Virus record (IMG/VR): IMGVR_UViG_3300047480_000555
Span: 1-31,383 of that record
DNA: 31,383 nt
Direction: 5' to 3' (one strand)
Origin: a virus
Shown: piece by piece, positions 13,884 to 20,495 of the stretch
Layout of the letters: each line of letters starts with the position of its first letter
How positions within the stretch are numbered: the stretch's first letter is position 1
The notes under the pieces: model-generated
Told to the model about the DNA's origin: nothing
Database searches by the model: none
The model's input: the letters and a program-made list of their open reading frames with translations, nothing else
Program-made: the position numbers and the translations under genes

Positions 13884-13894
13884 ATTGAAGTGCT

Positions 13895-14149
13895 ATGAAC
13901 TTATTTCAAATTTATATCAAGAACAAGTTTAGTAGCACGAGAGAGTTTGCAAGGGGGATGAATATGTCATTCCCCACTGCTCTCCGCTACTTGCGTAATC
14001 CAAAAGAACTTTCTATCTCCCATGCAATCCAGCTTGCTGAACTTACTGGAGATACATTGAAGGATGTAGTGGAGTATATTACTTACGACAATGAACTAAT
14101 CTTAAAAAACATACACACACGCTATGGTAACAAAATCAGTGGTGAATAA
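13895..14149 (+). CDS. Small HTH DNA-binding protein
   Basis: An 84-residue protein. Residues 13-50 form a likely helix-turn-helix (STREFARGMNMSFPTALRYLRNP followed by ISHAIQLAELTG), as in Cro/XRE-like regulators. It may regulate the divergent promoters or help replication initiation. It overlaps the next gene (DnaA-like) by 26 nt. No lysogeny genes are present, so it is more likely a lytic-cycle regulator than a prophage repressor. Confidence 0.7.
   Translation: MNLFQIYIKNKFSSTREFARGMNMSFPTALRYLRNPKELSISHAIQLAELTGDTLKDVVEYITYDNELILKNIHTRYGNKISGE
14103..14123 (+). promoter_or_regulatory. A/C-rich leader, copy 4 (within coding sequence)
   Basis: T, A6, CATACACACACGCT precedes the ATG at 14124. 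It lies inside the end of the HTH gene, so the leader plan is kept even under coding constraint. Confidence 0.5.
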
Positions 14150-14675
14150 ACTTCTTGCATACTGCAGTACAAGGGAGTCACAAGAACTACTCAAAGAACT
14201 GGTCCTGCTTTCTATCATTGAACCGCAATTCATTATTGATACAATAGAGGAGCATCAAACTCTTGGAGATAAAGGGAAGGAAGGAAAGTACATAAGATTA
14301 GTTCTGGACTTCATCTGTGAGCATGCTGGAATAACTCATGATGAAATAATGAGCGAGTCAAGGAAGCGATACATCACGGACTCCAGACGAATGGCGATAC
14401 AGTTAATCTATTCCGGCACACACTTGAATAAAAGTGCTGTGGCTCGTTTCTTCAATAAGGACCATGCAACAGTGCTCCACAATTTGAAGGGACATGCTAA
14501 CTTCATGGAAGTGGATAAGAACTACCGGTACATGTATGAGATAATAACAGCACGTTTGAACTTTGCACAATATAACACACACGAAGATGGAAATGAAAAT
14601 ACAATACCTCTTGGAGCAGATGGACTTGCTCTTGGAGGAGATGAACAACTTGAAGCAGAGAGTCAGCCTGCTTGA
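14124..14675 (+). CDS. DnaA domain IV-like replication initiator
   Basis: A 183-residue protein. Residues 60-125 match DnaA domain IV: a helix with GITHDEIMSESRKRYITDSRRMAIQLI, then the signature KDHATVLH at 112-119 (compare DHSTVxH in DnaA). The N-terminal 55 residues are a separate helical segment, and the C-terminus is a loose acidic tail. It lacks the AAA+ ATPase domain, so it would bind DnaA-box-like DNA but not hydrolyse ATP. It may direct host initiation machinery to the phage origin. It overlaps the HTH gene by 26 nt and the following coiled-coil gene by 89 nt. Confidence 0.75.
   Translation: MVTKSVVNKLLAYCSTRESQELLKELVLLSIIEPQFIIDTIEEHQTLGDKGKEGKYIRLVLDFICEHAGITHDEIMSESRKRYITDSRRMAIQLIYSGTHLNKSAVARFFNKDHATVLHNLKGHANFMEVDKNYRYMYEIITARLNFAQYNTHEDGNENTIPLGADGLALGGDEQLEAESQPA
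14573..14586 (+). promoter_or_regulatory. A/C-rich leader, copy 5 (within coding sequence)
   Basis: TAACACACACGAAG precedes the ATG at 14587 and lies inside the DnaA-like gene. It has a shorter A-run than the other copies. Confidence 0.4.
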
Positions 14676-14979
14676 AGAAAAGAAAAGCACCGGGAAGAAG
14701 TTCCTTCCTCCTACTCTGGAAGAAGTAGCAGATTATTTTCTACAGAGAGAACAGTTAGCCAGCACGGACGATGCTTTGAACTTTGCTGAAAAGTTTATAG
14801 CACACTACGAGCAGACGGACTGGAGCTATGGTAAGCGGAAGATGAAAGATTGGAAGCGTGCTGTGGTGAGCGCATGGGATACAAAAAAGTATGTAAACAA
14901 AAAAACGACTGAACATGGAATTGAAAAAATGGGACGAATCGCAGTTAGCGAAATACACAACTTCTTTAACAGAGGGTGA
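14587..14979 (+). CDS. Coiled-coil replication-block protein
   Basis: A 130-residue protein. Residues 1-35 form a Leu-rich coiled coil (YLLEQMDLLLEEMNNLKQRVSLLEE). Residues 45-100 carry LPPTLEEVADYFLQRE and HYEQTDWSYGKRKMKDWKRAV, a small domain found in phage replication proteins, often at the C-terminus of HTH proteins. It probably forms oligomers that act with the DnaA-like protein. The ATG at 14587 is preferred to one at 14563 because of the leader. It overlaps the DnaA-like gene by 89 nt and the next gene by 65 nt, an unusually dense arrangement. Confidence 0.65.
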   Translation: MEMKIQYLLEQMDLLLEEMNNLKQRVSLLEEKKSTGKKFLPPTLEEVADYFLQREQLASTDDALNFAEKFIAHYEQTDWSYGKRKMKDWKRAVVSAWDTKKYVNKKTTEHGIEKMGRIAVSEIHNFFNRG

Positions 14980-15679
14980 GAAGAAGTTTCTTTCTGTAAT
15001 TAACTCCGGCAACAAAGTGAAGGATTGTCCTCTGCAGGAATTTAAGAAGATGATTGTCTTTGCTTCCGTTACTTATGGAGTCACACAGATGCCTTCTCCA
15101 GAGGAAGAAAAACTTTTATACCATGCTATTCATTCATCTTATCCACACAACACCATTGAAGAAGTGAATTACGCTTTGTTCTTGAATGCAACCGGGAAGC
15201 ACTGGGAGAGAGTTCAATGCTTTAATTTAATTTCAATTCCATTCATTTGCGATTGCATGAACAAGTACATTGAGTGGGCACGAAAGATGAATAATGATTT
15301 GAAAAAGAAGGAGCTTCCCAAACCGGTTCCAGCTACCTCAGATGAAGATACAAAAGCAGTGGATTGGATAGCATGGCTTGAAAGGGATAAGGCAAGCACG
15401 AACAAGGGCTTCGCAGTTGGACTGGCTCGTATTGTGATTACTAAGCTGTACAATTTGCAAGTGCTTTCGGATGATGATATCCCAGATAATGAATGGAAGA
15501 AGTTTGAAGTCCAGACTTTGAAGAATATAAAAGTCAAGCAAAGAAACTTTATTAAGGTAAGTATAAAAGCGGAATTCATGGCTTGCTTGTATGAGTACCT
15601 ACTTAAAGATGAAATGCTTTTTAACACCGTCATACAACGCTTAAAACAAAAGACCAATGAGCAAGAAACCAATCACTAA
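14915..15679 (+). CDS. Replication-block protein of unknown function
   Basis: A 254-residue protein with an N-terminal helical domain (FASVTYGVTQMPSPEEEKLLYHAIHS, 49-74), a NYALFLNATGKHWERVQCFNL segment near 84-104, a Pro-linker near 130 and a C-terminal helical domain. Similar proteins occur in the replication regions of Bacteroidota phages, but I know of no assigned role and see no nucleotide-binding motif. It carries a perfect DnaA box in its coding sequence at 15139. It overlaps the next gene by 23 nt. Confidence 0.65.
   Translation: MELKKWDESQLAKYTTSLTEGEKKFLSVINSGNKVKDCPLQEFKKMIVFASVTYGVTQMPSPEEEKLLYHAIHSSYPHNTIEEVNYALFLNATGKHWERVQCFNLISIPFICDCMNKYIEWARKMNNDLKKKELPKPVPATSDEDTKAVDWIAWLERDKASTNKGFAVGLARIVITKLYNLQVLSDDDIPDNEWKKFEVQTLKNIKVKQRNFIKVSIKAEFMACLYEYLLKDEMLFNTVIQRLKQKTNEQETNH
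15139..15147 (+). promoter_or_regulatory. DnaA-box-like sequence TTATCCACA
   Basis: A perfect match to the consensus DnaA box, about 460 nt downstream of the DnaA-like gene. One-mismatch forms (AGTGGATAA, complement TTATCCACT) lie at 13670-13678 and 14510-14518. One 9-mer can occur by chance, so an origin here is only a suggestion. Confidence 0.3.
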
Positions 15680-16118
15680 GAAACAACTGAAAAAAATGGT
15701 CATAAGGAAAGTTCCGAATGCTCGTTTCATTATTCATGACGAGAAGGACCAATCAAAAATAATTACTTACCACTGGGATGATGTAGTGGAGATTCGTTTC
15801 TGTATTGCTGGAGAGAGCAAAGAGAAGTTGATTGGAACTATTGATAAAGCAAAGAGGATTCTAAACATCAAGCGTATTCGCTCCCGGCACCTCTTCCAAA
15901 AAAATATGTCATACGGTTTCAATTACTACATACTAAAGAACGCAAAGTTATTCGATACCGTACACCTCAAAGATGATAAGGATGAATGGATGATACCAGT
16001 TCAATTCATATTGGATAAAGGTGATTTCAAGCATTTCAAAAACAGCGGTAACTTTGAACTCCAGAAGTTTGTTACATTGATTGACTTAACACCATACGAA
16101 TACACACCACAGATATGA
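15657..16118 (+). CDS. Protein of unknown function before terL
   Basis: A 153-residue basic protein (MSKKPITKKQLKKMVIRKV...) with an N-terminal Lys-rich helix and a mixed beta/helix body with YGFNYYILKNAKLF. No known motif is seen. It overlaps the upstream gene by 23 nt and the terL start by 4 nt (ATGA), so it is translationally coupled to the large terminase. Coupling and basic charge suggest a DNA-handling or packaging helper, but that is inference. Confidence 0.65.
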   Translation: MSKKPITKKQLKKMVIRKVPNARFIIHDEKDQSKIITYHWDDVVEIRFCIAGESKEKLIGTIDKAKRILNIKRIRSRHLFQKNMSYGFNYYILKNAKLFDTVHLKDDKDEWMIPVQFILDKGDFKHFKNSGNFELQKFVTLIDLTPYEYTPQI

Positions 16119-17524
16119 CTTACACAGATAAGCAGGAGGAAGCACTTGACTACTTATCACCTCGGTGTGATATAGAGCAACTGCTTTATGGAGGTAGTGC
16201 CGGTTCTGGAAAGACATTGCTCGGCTGTGATTGGCAAATCAAAAGACGTTTGAAGTATCCGGGTACAAGAGGATTGATTGGTCGTGCAGTATTAAAGAAG
16301 CTCCGCTTATCAACGATGAAGACGTTCTGGAAACTTATGGCTGAGTACGGACTCCAGCCGGAAGTTCATTACAAGTACCATGGAGGTGACCAAGTAATTA
16401 CTTTTTCCAATGGGAGCGAAATCATGCTCATGGACTTAGCGGATTCTCCGTCAGACCCAGAGTTCCAGAATTTAGGGTCGATTGAAATTACTGACTACTT
16501 TGTTGACGAAGCTGGGGAGATAAGTATGAGGTGCTTGGATATTCTTGATTCACGTACACGCTTCATGCTAACAGACTTTTGTAAAGCATGTTCGGGAGCA
16601 GGACTTAATACTGGAGCAGTTACCAAGAGGGATGAAAATAATAACGCACAAGAATGGAAATGTAAGCACTGTGGTGATTGCAACTCGGGACTAATTCCGA
16701 AAGGACTGCTTACATGCAATCCAAACAAAGGCTGGCTCTTTCATGAGTTCTATGACTCCCAGCGTAAAGGAACAATACGAAATGACAGATACTTCCTGCA
16801 AGCACTTCCGTCCGACAATCCACACTTACCACAAGCATACTTGGAGAAGCTGGGGAAACTTCCAGACATAGACAAAAGACGTTTGCTGTATGGTGATTGG
16901 GATTACGATGAATCAAAAGACCGCTTGTATGAATACGATGACTTGCTTAGGTGCTTCCGGGATGTATCCGAGCAGGAGGAAAAAGCAGGAGGAGAGTTTT
17001 TTATTACTTGTGATGTCGCCAGAGCAGGAAGGGACCGTACAGTGATTGTGCTCTGGAAAGGGCTTATGATGCAGGATATAAAAATACTCCACGTGAATAC
17101 AATCAATCAAGTAGTAAACGAAATACGAGAGTGGATATCAAAGCACAATGTCCGCTTGCACAATGTTCTTGTGGATGAAGATGGGGTCGGAGGAGGATGC
17201 AAAGATTATTTATCTTGCAAAGGATTTGTAAACGGAAGCAAAGCCGTCCGGGATAACTATCTTAATCTAAAAGCGGATTGCTATTTCAAGCTGGCTGAGT
17301 TGATAACAGAAAATAAATTGATACTAATGAGCAAAGATGCTTCGCTCAAAAACGATATTGTCAAAGAGCTGGAAATGATAAGGAGAACCAATATAGGAAC
17401 AGAGAAAAAACTTTCTGTGACTTCAAAGAAGAATCTTTCCTTCTCCCCAGACATTGCGGATGCTATCATGATGAGAGCGTTCTATGAATTGAAAAAGAAT
17501 TACGGAGTCTACAGCTATGCGTAA
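16115..17524 (+). CDS. terL: Terminase large subunit
   Basis: A 469-residue ATPase-nuclease that drives DNA packaging. Walker A is GGSAGSGKT at 26-34, and Walker B ends ITDYFVDEAGE with D131/E132. The RNase H-like nuclease shows D300 (ITCDVARAG), DEDGVGGG near 354-361 with its acidic residues, and SPDIADAIMMR near 449-459. A zinc-ribbon-like insert lies between ATPase and nuclease: C156-x2-C159 and C183-x2-C186 (plus C189). It overlaps the preceding gene by 4 nt. It is on the rightward strand with the replication genes, while the small subunit is in the leftward late unit. Confidence 0.95.
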   Translation: MTYTDKQEEALDYLSPRCDIEQLLYGGSAGSGKTLLGCDWQIKRRLKYPGTRGLIGRAVLKKLRLSTMKTFWKLMAEYGLQPEVHYKYHGGDQVITFSNGSEIMLMDLADSPSDPEFQNLGSIEITDYFVDEAGEISMRCLDILDSRTRFMLTDFCKACSGAGLNTGAVTKRDENNNAQEWKCKHCGDCNSGLIPKGLLTCNPNKGWLFHEFYDSQRKGTIRNDRYFLQALPSDNPHLPQAYLEKLGKLPDIDKRRLLYGDWDYDESKDRLYEYDDLLRCFRDVSEQEEKAGGEFFITCDVARAGRDRTVIVLWKGLMMQDIKILHVNTINQVVNEIREWISKHNVRLHNVLVDEDGVGGGCKDYLSCKGFVNGSKAVRDNYLNLKADCYFKLAELITENKLILMSKDASLKNDIVKELEMIRRTNIGTEKKLSVTSKKNLSFSPDIADAIMMRAFYELKKNYGVYSYA

Positions 17525-17556
17525 CAAACTAAATTGATAATCAAAAAACAGAAAAT

Positions 17557-17784
17557 ATGAGTAACAAAAAACAAAGTAGTATTGATTGGTTGGTTGAGAA
17601 TATGGAATTAAACATATTATGGACTGACAAAGCAAAAGAAGTATTTGAACAAGCCAAAGCAATGCATCAAAAGGAAATTGAAGATGCTTACATACAATCT
17701 ATGAAAGATAATATGATTGCTCCACTTGACTTTGAAGTTTACAAACCAGAAGCAGAAGAATACTACAACGAAACATTTCAGTAA
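17557..17784 (+). CDS. Small conserved phage protein of unknown function
   Basis: A 75-residue acidic helical protein (MSNKKQSSIDWLVENMELN...) with the SSIDWLVE motif and AKAMHQKEI helix typical of a small family widespread in Bacteroidota phages. The role is unknown. It is preceded by a 32-nt A-rich gap after terL and overlaps the possible start of the next gene in a TAATG. Confidence 0.75.
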   Translation: MSNKKQSSIDWLVENMELNILWTDKAKEVFEQAKAMHQKEIEDAYIQSMKDNMIAPLDFEVYKPEAEEYYNETFQ

Positions 17785-17843
17785 TGACTAACTTTGCAGG
17801 ACCACTACTTTGGTACATAGAAGAAAAACAAAAAAGAAAAAAT

Positions 17844-18062
17844 ATGTCAGTAAAAAATAAAGCAACACAACTTTACAATGAAGGACTTATCATTGCTAAA
17901 CATTACACATTTCCTCATGCAGAGCATGGACTTGCAAAGGAGATAGCTCTACATTCAATCAAAGTAGCAAAGGAGCATGCTGACAGCAATTTGAAAGGCT
18001 GGCTGGATGCTGATGTACTCGCTTTCTTAGAGTCCGTAGAGCAGGAAATCAAAAGCATGTAA
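17844..18062 (+). CDS. Small helical protein of unknown function
   Basis: A 72-residue helical protein (MSVKNKATQLYNEGLIIAKHY...) of unknown role. Two starts are possible. The ATG at 17844 follows a strong A-rich leader and is preferred. The ATG at 17784 overlaps the previous stop in TAATG and would add 20 residues (MTNFAGPLLWYIEEKQ...) that look less protein-like. It ends in a TAATG overlap with the glycosyltransferase gene, so the two are coupled. Confidence 0.65.
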   Translation: MSVKNKATQLYNEGLIIAKHYTFPHAEHGLAKEIALHSIKVAKEHADSNLKGWLDADVLAFLESVEQEIKSM

Positions 18063-19057
18063 TGACAATTTATCTCGTTCATTTATTTGACCGCTTTAGT
18101 GTTGGTGGTATTGCTTCCTTTACCAATCATCTGTACCTCCAACTTTTAGAATTGGGCTACTCTCCAGTTATTGTAAAGCGGAAAACAGTTGAGCAATTTC
18201 AAAGCAAAGAAGCGTTACCAACACAATACCTCAGCGATGGGGAGATAGTTGAAATTTGCAGGACCTCTCCTTGTTTAATTACGTTCTGCTCATGGGCTGA
18301 AAACCATGATTTGTGTAAGCTACTCATTCGTGGTGGTACTCCCATTGTCATTCATGACCCGGTAGAGTACTACGATGAAATGCTGGAGCTGGCTTTCAAG
18401 TATAGTGAAATCATTGTTATCCGGAGACAGAACTATTTGAATCTCTTGGAGCGTAATATTGTTCCTACCTTCATTCGACATCCATACGTTAGAGCAGGAA
18501 TTCAAACAAAGGAAAAAGCAGGAGCTGTATCTTGCACAAGAATAACTTACAATAAGTGTCCGGAATTGCTATTGAAAGCAAACAAACTCGGGACTAAGAT
18601 TGACATGTATGGGGAATTGAACAACGCTTTCTACTACTACAATCTTCGTGATAATAGTGATTGGAAAAAATACTACAAGGGGAAAATTGAAAATAAGATA
18701 CATGCTGTTCCAAAGGTGCTTTCAAAATACAAGTACGCTGTTGATATGAGCTTTATTGCTCTTGATGGAGGAGGAACGCAATACAGTTTTCTGGAAGCGT
18801 GGGATGCTGGCTGTATGCTTATCGTTCTTGATAAGTGGATAAAGCAAGATGATGACTTAGTGCCGGGAGTAAACTGCTTGACAGCCATGTGTGAGTACGA
18901 ACTCCGGGATGTAATAAATTTTGGAAGCAGTTACGACATTGCTATTCATAGCACCATGCTTGAAAAGCACAATACAGAAAACTCTGGAAGAAAGTTTCTG
19001 GAGCTCATTCTATTTCAACACGAAGTAAGAAAAAGCCGTCACACCGATGGTGATTGA
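18062..19057 (+). CDS. GT-B type glycosyltransferase
   Basis: A 331-residue protein like family-4 GT-B enzymes. An N-terminal Rossmann start with SVGGIASFTNHLYLQLLELGY (residues 13-33) is followed by the donor-binding half with LDGGGTQYSFLEAWDAGC at 234-251, where E245 fits the conserved Glu that holds the nucleotide sugar, then a MLIVLDKW strand. No membrane segment or signal peptide is seen, so it acts in the cytoplasm. The acceptor could be phage DNA, a virion protein or a host glycan. It is last in the rightward unit, and its end overlaps the convergent spanin-like gene by 48 bp. Confidence 0.72.
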   Translation: MTIYLVHLFDRFSVGGIASFTNHLYLQLLELGYSPVIVKRKTVEQFQSKEALPTQYLSDGEIVEICRTSPCLITFCSWAENHDLCKLLIRGGTPIVIHDPVEYYDEMLELAFKYSEIIVIRRQNYLNLLERNIVPTFIRHPYVRAGIQTKEKAGAVSCTRITYNKCPELLLKANKLGTKIDMYGELNNAFYYYNLRDNSDWKKYYKGKIENKIHAVPKVLSKYKYAVDMSFIALDGGGTQYSFLEAWDAGCMLIVLDKWIKQDDDLVPGVNCLTAMCEYELRDVINFGSSYDIAIHSTMLEKHNTENSGRKFLELILFQHEVRKSRHTDGD

Positions 19058-19393
19058 AGTAGAAGCAAGAGCCAGCTTTGTTCTCCTATGTACTTTTCTT
19101 TCCAGCTTATCACACTCCTCCTGCTTTTCTATGTAAGCACGTTTGCATGATGCTACTTCCTTCTCCATCTCATAGATGATAATGTCCTTTCCTTCAATTA
19201 CCTTTCTATTGGAAATTGCTATAGAGTGCCAATAGCTTAATGAAGTTGTAGCCAGTACCACAAGTCGCTGTTGCTCAATGTTCGAAAAAGAAGCCTGCTT
19301 TGTTAAGGCTGTCAAGGTATCCGATGGACTTTGTGTACTCCCTTGAAAGGTCAGCAGGAGTAAGAAGATAAATTGTATCAATATCTTTTTCAT
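19010..19393 (-). CDS. Putative spanin component (signal peptide, coiled coil, C-terminal TM)
   Basis: A 127-residue protein. Residues 1-21 are a signal peptide (KKILIQFIFLLLLTFQGSTQ). The middle is a helical, charged coiled-coil-like region (residues 60-105, EMEKEVASCKRAYIEKQEECDKLERK with two Cys). The end is a hydrophobic segment (about 109-126). It overlaps the previous gene by 119 nt in another frame. This is the nested arrangement of phage spanin pairs, which fuse the two membranes in the last step of lysis. No lipobox Cys follows the signal peptide, so it is not a classic Rz1. It overlaps the opposite-strand glycosyltransferase gene by 48 bp. Confidence 0.6.
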   Translation of the reverse strand: MKKILIQFIFLLLLTFQGSTQSPSDTLTALTKQASFSNIEQQRLVVLATTSLSYWHSIAISNRKVIEGKDIIIYEMEKEVASCKRAYIEKQEECDKLERKVHRRTKLALASTSITIGVTAFSYFVLK

Positions 19394-19589
19394 AGATTCT
19401 TTTTTCTTTTAGCTGGGTACGAATAAGAGTATCAATTCTTAGTTGTGTTCGATAGATGGTATCCGTTTGGAATACGGTTTCATTTTCGCATGCACATTTC
19501 TCATTTCTGAAACCAATTACCAAGAACATGAGAACAAATGCTCCAATGATAAACACAATGATTCTCCTATCCAGTTCTGCTTGTGTCAT
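19275..19589 (-). CDS. Rz-like i-spanin candidate
   Basis: A 104-residue protein with one N-terminal membrane segment (residues 10-27, IVFIIGAFVLMFLVIGF) and a periplasmic-type hydrophilic tail with a CAC pair just after the membrane and a long helical stretch. The topology fits an inner-membrane spanin. Its ATG overlaps the lysozyme stop by 4 nt, and the end carries the start of the next lysis gene inside it. The role is inferred from topology and position. Confidence 0.6.
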   Translation of the reverse strand: MTQAELDRRIIVFIIGAFVLMFLVIGFRNEKCACENETVFQTDTIYRTQLRIDTLIRTQLKEKRIYEKDIDTIYLLTPADLSREYTKSIGYLDSLNKAGFFFEH

Positions 19590-20035
19590 GCTGTAAAATA
19601 TAAATCACTTTCTTCAAGCCTGCGCTTTACCAATCCATTCAATACTTTTCCTCCTGCTTTATTCCATTTCAAGAATTCATCTCGTATAGTTTTGTCGCCG
19701 GGATTAGCATTGACTTTTTTAAGCAATGTTGATTTTGATAATGCTCCAATACCAAGATTGTAAGCGAAAGACACGACAGCGTTAAATTGGTTCTCTGAAA
19801 GTTTCTGCTTTAATAGTTTGGTGACCTTTAGAGCAAAGTCATCTACTACAAGAATCAACATTTGTGTCGCTTGTTCTTCAGATATTGGTTTATCAAGTAT
19901 AGAAACTTTCTTCCCATCTGGGTAAAAAGTACTACCGTAACCAATGGTAGCAACACCAGCAGGGCATAGGTAAGGTACTTTAGAAAAGCCTTCATACTTT
20001 TTTATTACTTCAATCCCCTTTCTCGTTATCTGCAT
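19586..20035 (-). CDS. Endolysin, GH24 lysozyme (muramidase)
   Basis: A 149-residue phage lysozyme. The catalytic pattern is E15-x8-C24-x5-T30 (KYEGF ... LCPAGVATIGYG), where Cys replaces the Asp of the T4-type Glu-Asp-Thr triad, as in many GH24 endolysins. Downstream motifs QFNAVVSFAYNLG and LVKRRLEE complete the family signature. There is no signal peptide, so release needs the holin. The start at 20035 is preferred to 20053 because it matches the usual N-terminus (MQITRKGIEVIKKYEG) and reduces overlap with the upstream gene. Confidence 0.9.
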   Translation of the reverse strand: MQITRKGIEVIKKYEGFSKVPYLCPAGVATIGYGSTFYPDGKKVSILDKPISEEQATQMLILVVDDFALKVTKLLKQKLSENQFNAVVSFAYNLGIGALSKSTLLKKVNANPGDKTIRDEFLKWNKAGGKVLNGLVKRRLEESDLYFTA

Positions 20036-20195
20036 ACTCTTTAATCTTATCATTACAGTCCTCTAATCTTTCAATCAATCTTTGCTTTTCTTTCTGGTCT
20101 TTCTTCCAGTAATTGTAAAGCATCCAGCCCATTGCAAGACATACAATACCAAGCACACCGTAGTCGGCAATAGTTTCAAATACTGTTGTTTCCAT
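20010..20195 (-). CDS. Holin-like membrane protein, one TM and charged tail
   Basis: A 61-residue protein. An N-terminal acidic segment, one membrane helix (about residues 11-29, YGVLGIVCLAMGWMLYNYW) and a charged helix (KKDQKEKQRLIERLEDCNDK) form a layout typical of small Bacteroidota phage lysis proteins. It overlaps the lysozyme start and the upstream two-TM gene (20 nt). It is likely a holin subunit or a partner of the 68-residue protein. Confidence 0.65.
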   Translation of the reverse strand: METTVFETIADYGVLGIVCLAMGWMLYNYWKKDQKEKQRLIERLEDCNDKIKEYADNEKGD

Positions 20196-20382
20196 CTTTC
20201 TTGTATTTTTTTATTTTGCTATACATAGCAACGATTGTGAAAGCTCCTGCTGTTATGGAGCACAGACCACTAAGAAGGCGAATTGCAAATTCTATTTCCT
20301 CATGGTACATTGGGATTGCAAGCGTTACAGAAGCAACTGTTCCTACAACTCCCTCTACTATCATGTTTGACTCGTGTCTCAT
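20176..20382 (-). CDS. Putative holin with two TM segments
   Basis: A 68-residue protein with hydrophobic segments at about 8-24 (MIVEGVVGTVASVTLAIP) and 33-54 (IRLLSGLCSITAGAFTIVAMY) and a Lys-rich C-terminus. Size and topology fit a class II holin. It overlaps the gene before it by 4 nt (ATGA) and the following membrane gene by 20 nt, directly upstream of the endolysin. Confidence 0.65.
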   Translation of the reverse strand: MRHESNMIVEGVVGTVASVTLAIPMYHEEIEFAIRLLSGLCSITAGAFTIVAMYSKIKKYKKDGNNSI

Positions 20383-20495
20383 TTTTTTGGTTCGTTAAGT
20401 TTTTTCTTTTCGAGATAGTCCTTCAACTTCTTCTCGTACACATCCTGCTTTACATAGATGCGTTTGGATTGTCCAGCATCTTTCTTATTGCCCAT
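20379..20495 (-). CDS. Very small basic protein in the lysis run (38 aa)
   Basis: A 38-residue Lys-rich peptide (MGNKKDAGQSKRIYVKQDVY...) too short for most gene finders. Its ATG lies 46 nt inside the end of the connector gene, and its stop overlaps the next ATG as ATGA. This coupling, together with the otherwise unexplained 68-nt gap, supports it. The role is unknown; it may set the translation level of the holin. Confidence 0.6.
   Translation of the reverse strand: MGNKKDAGQSKRIYVKQDVYEKKLKDYLEKKKLNEPKK

Noticed and set aside
13895-14149. Prophage repressor
   Set aside because: The protein is HTH-like, but no integrase, attachment site or divergent cro/repressor pair is seen, so lysogeny is not supported.
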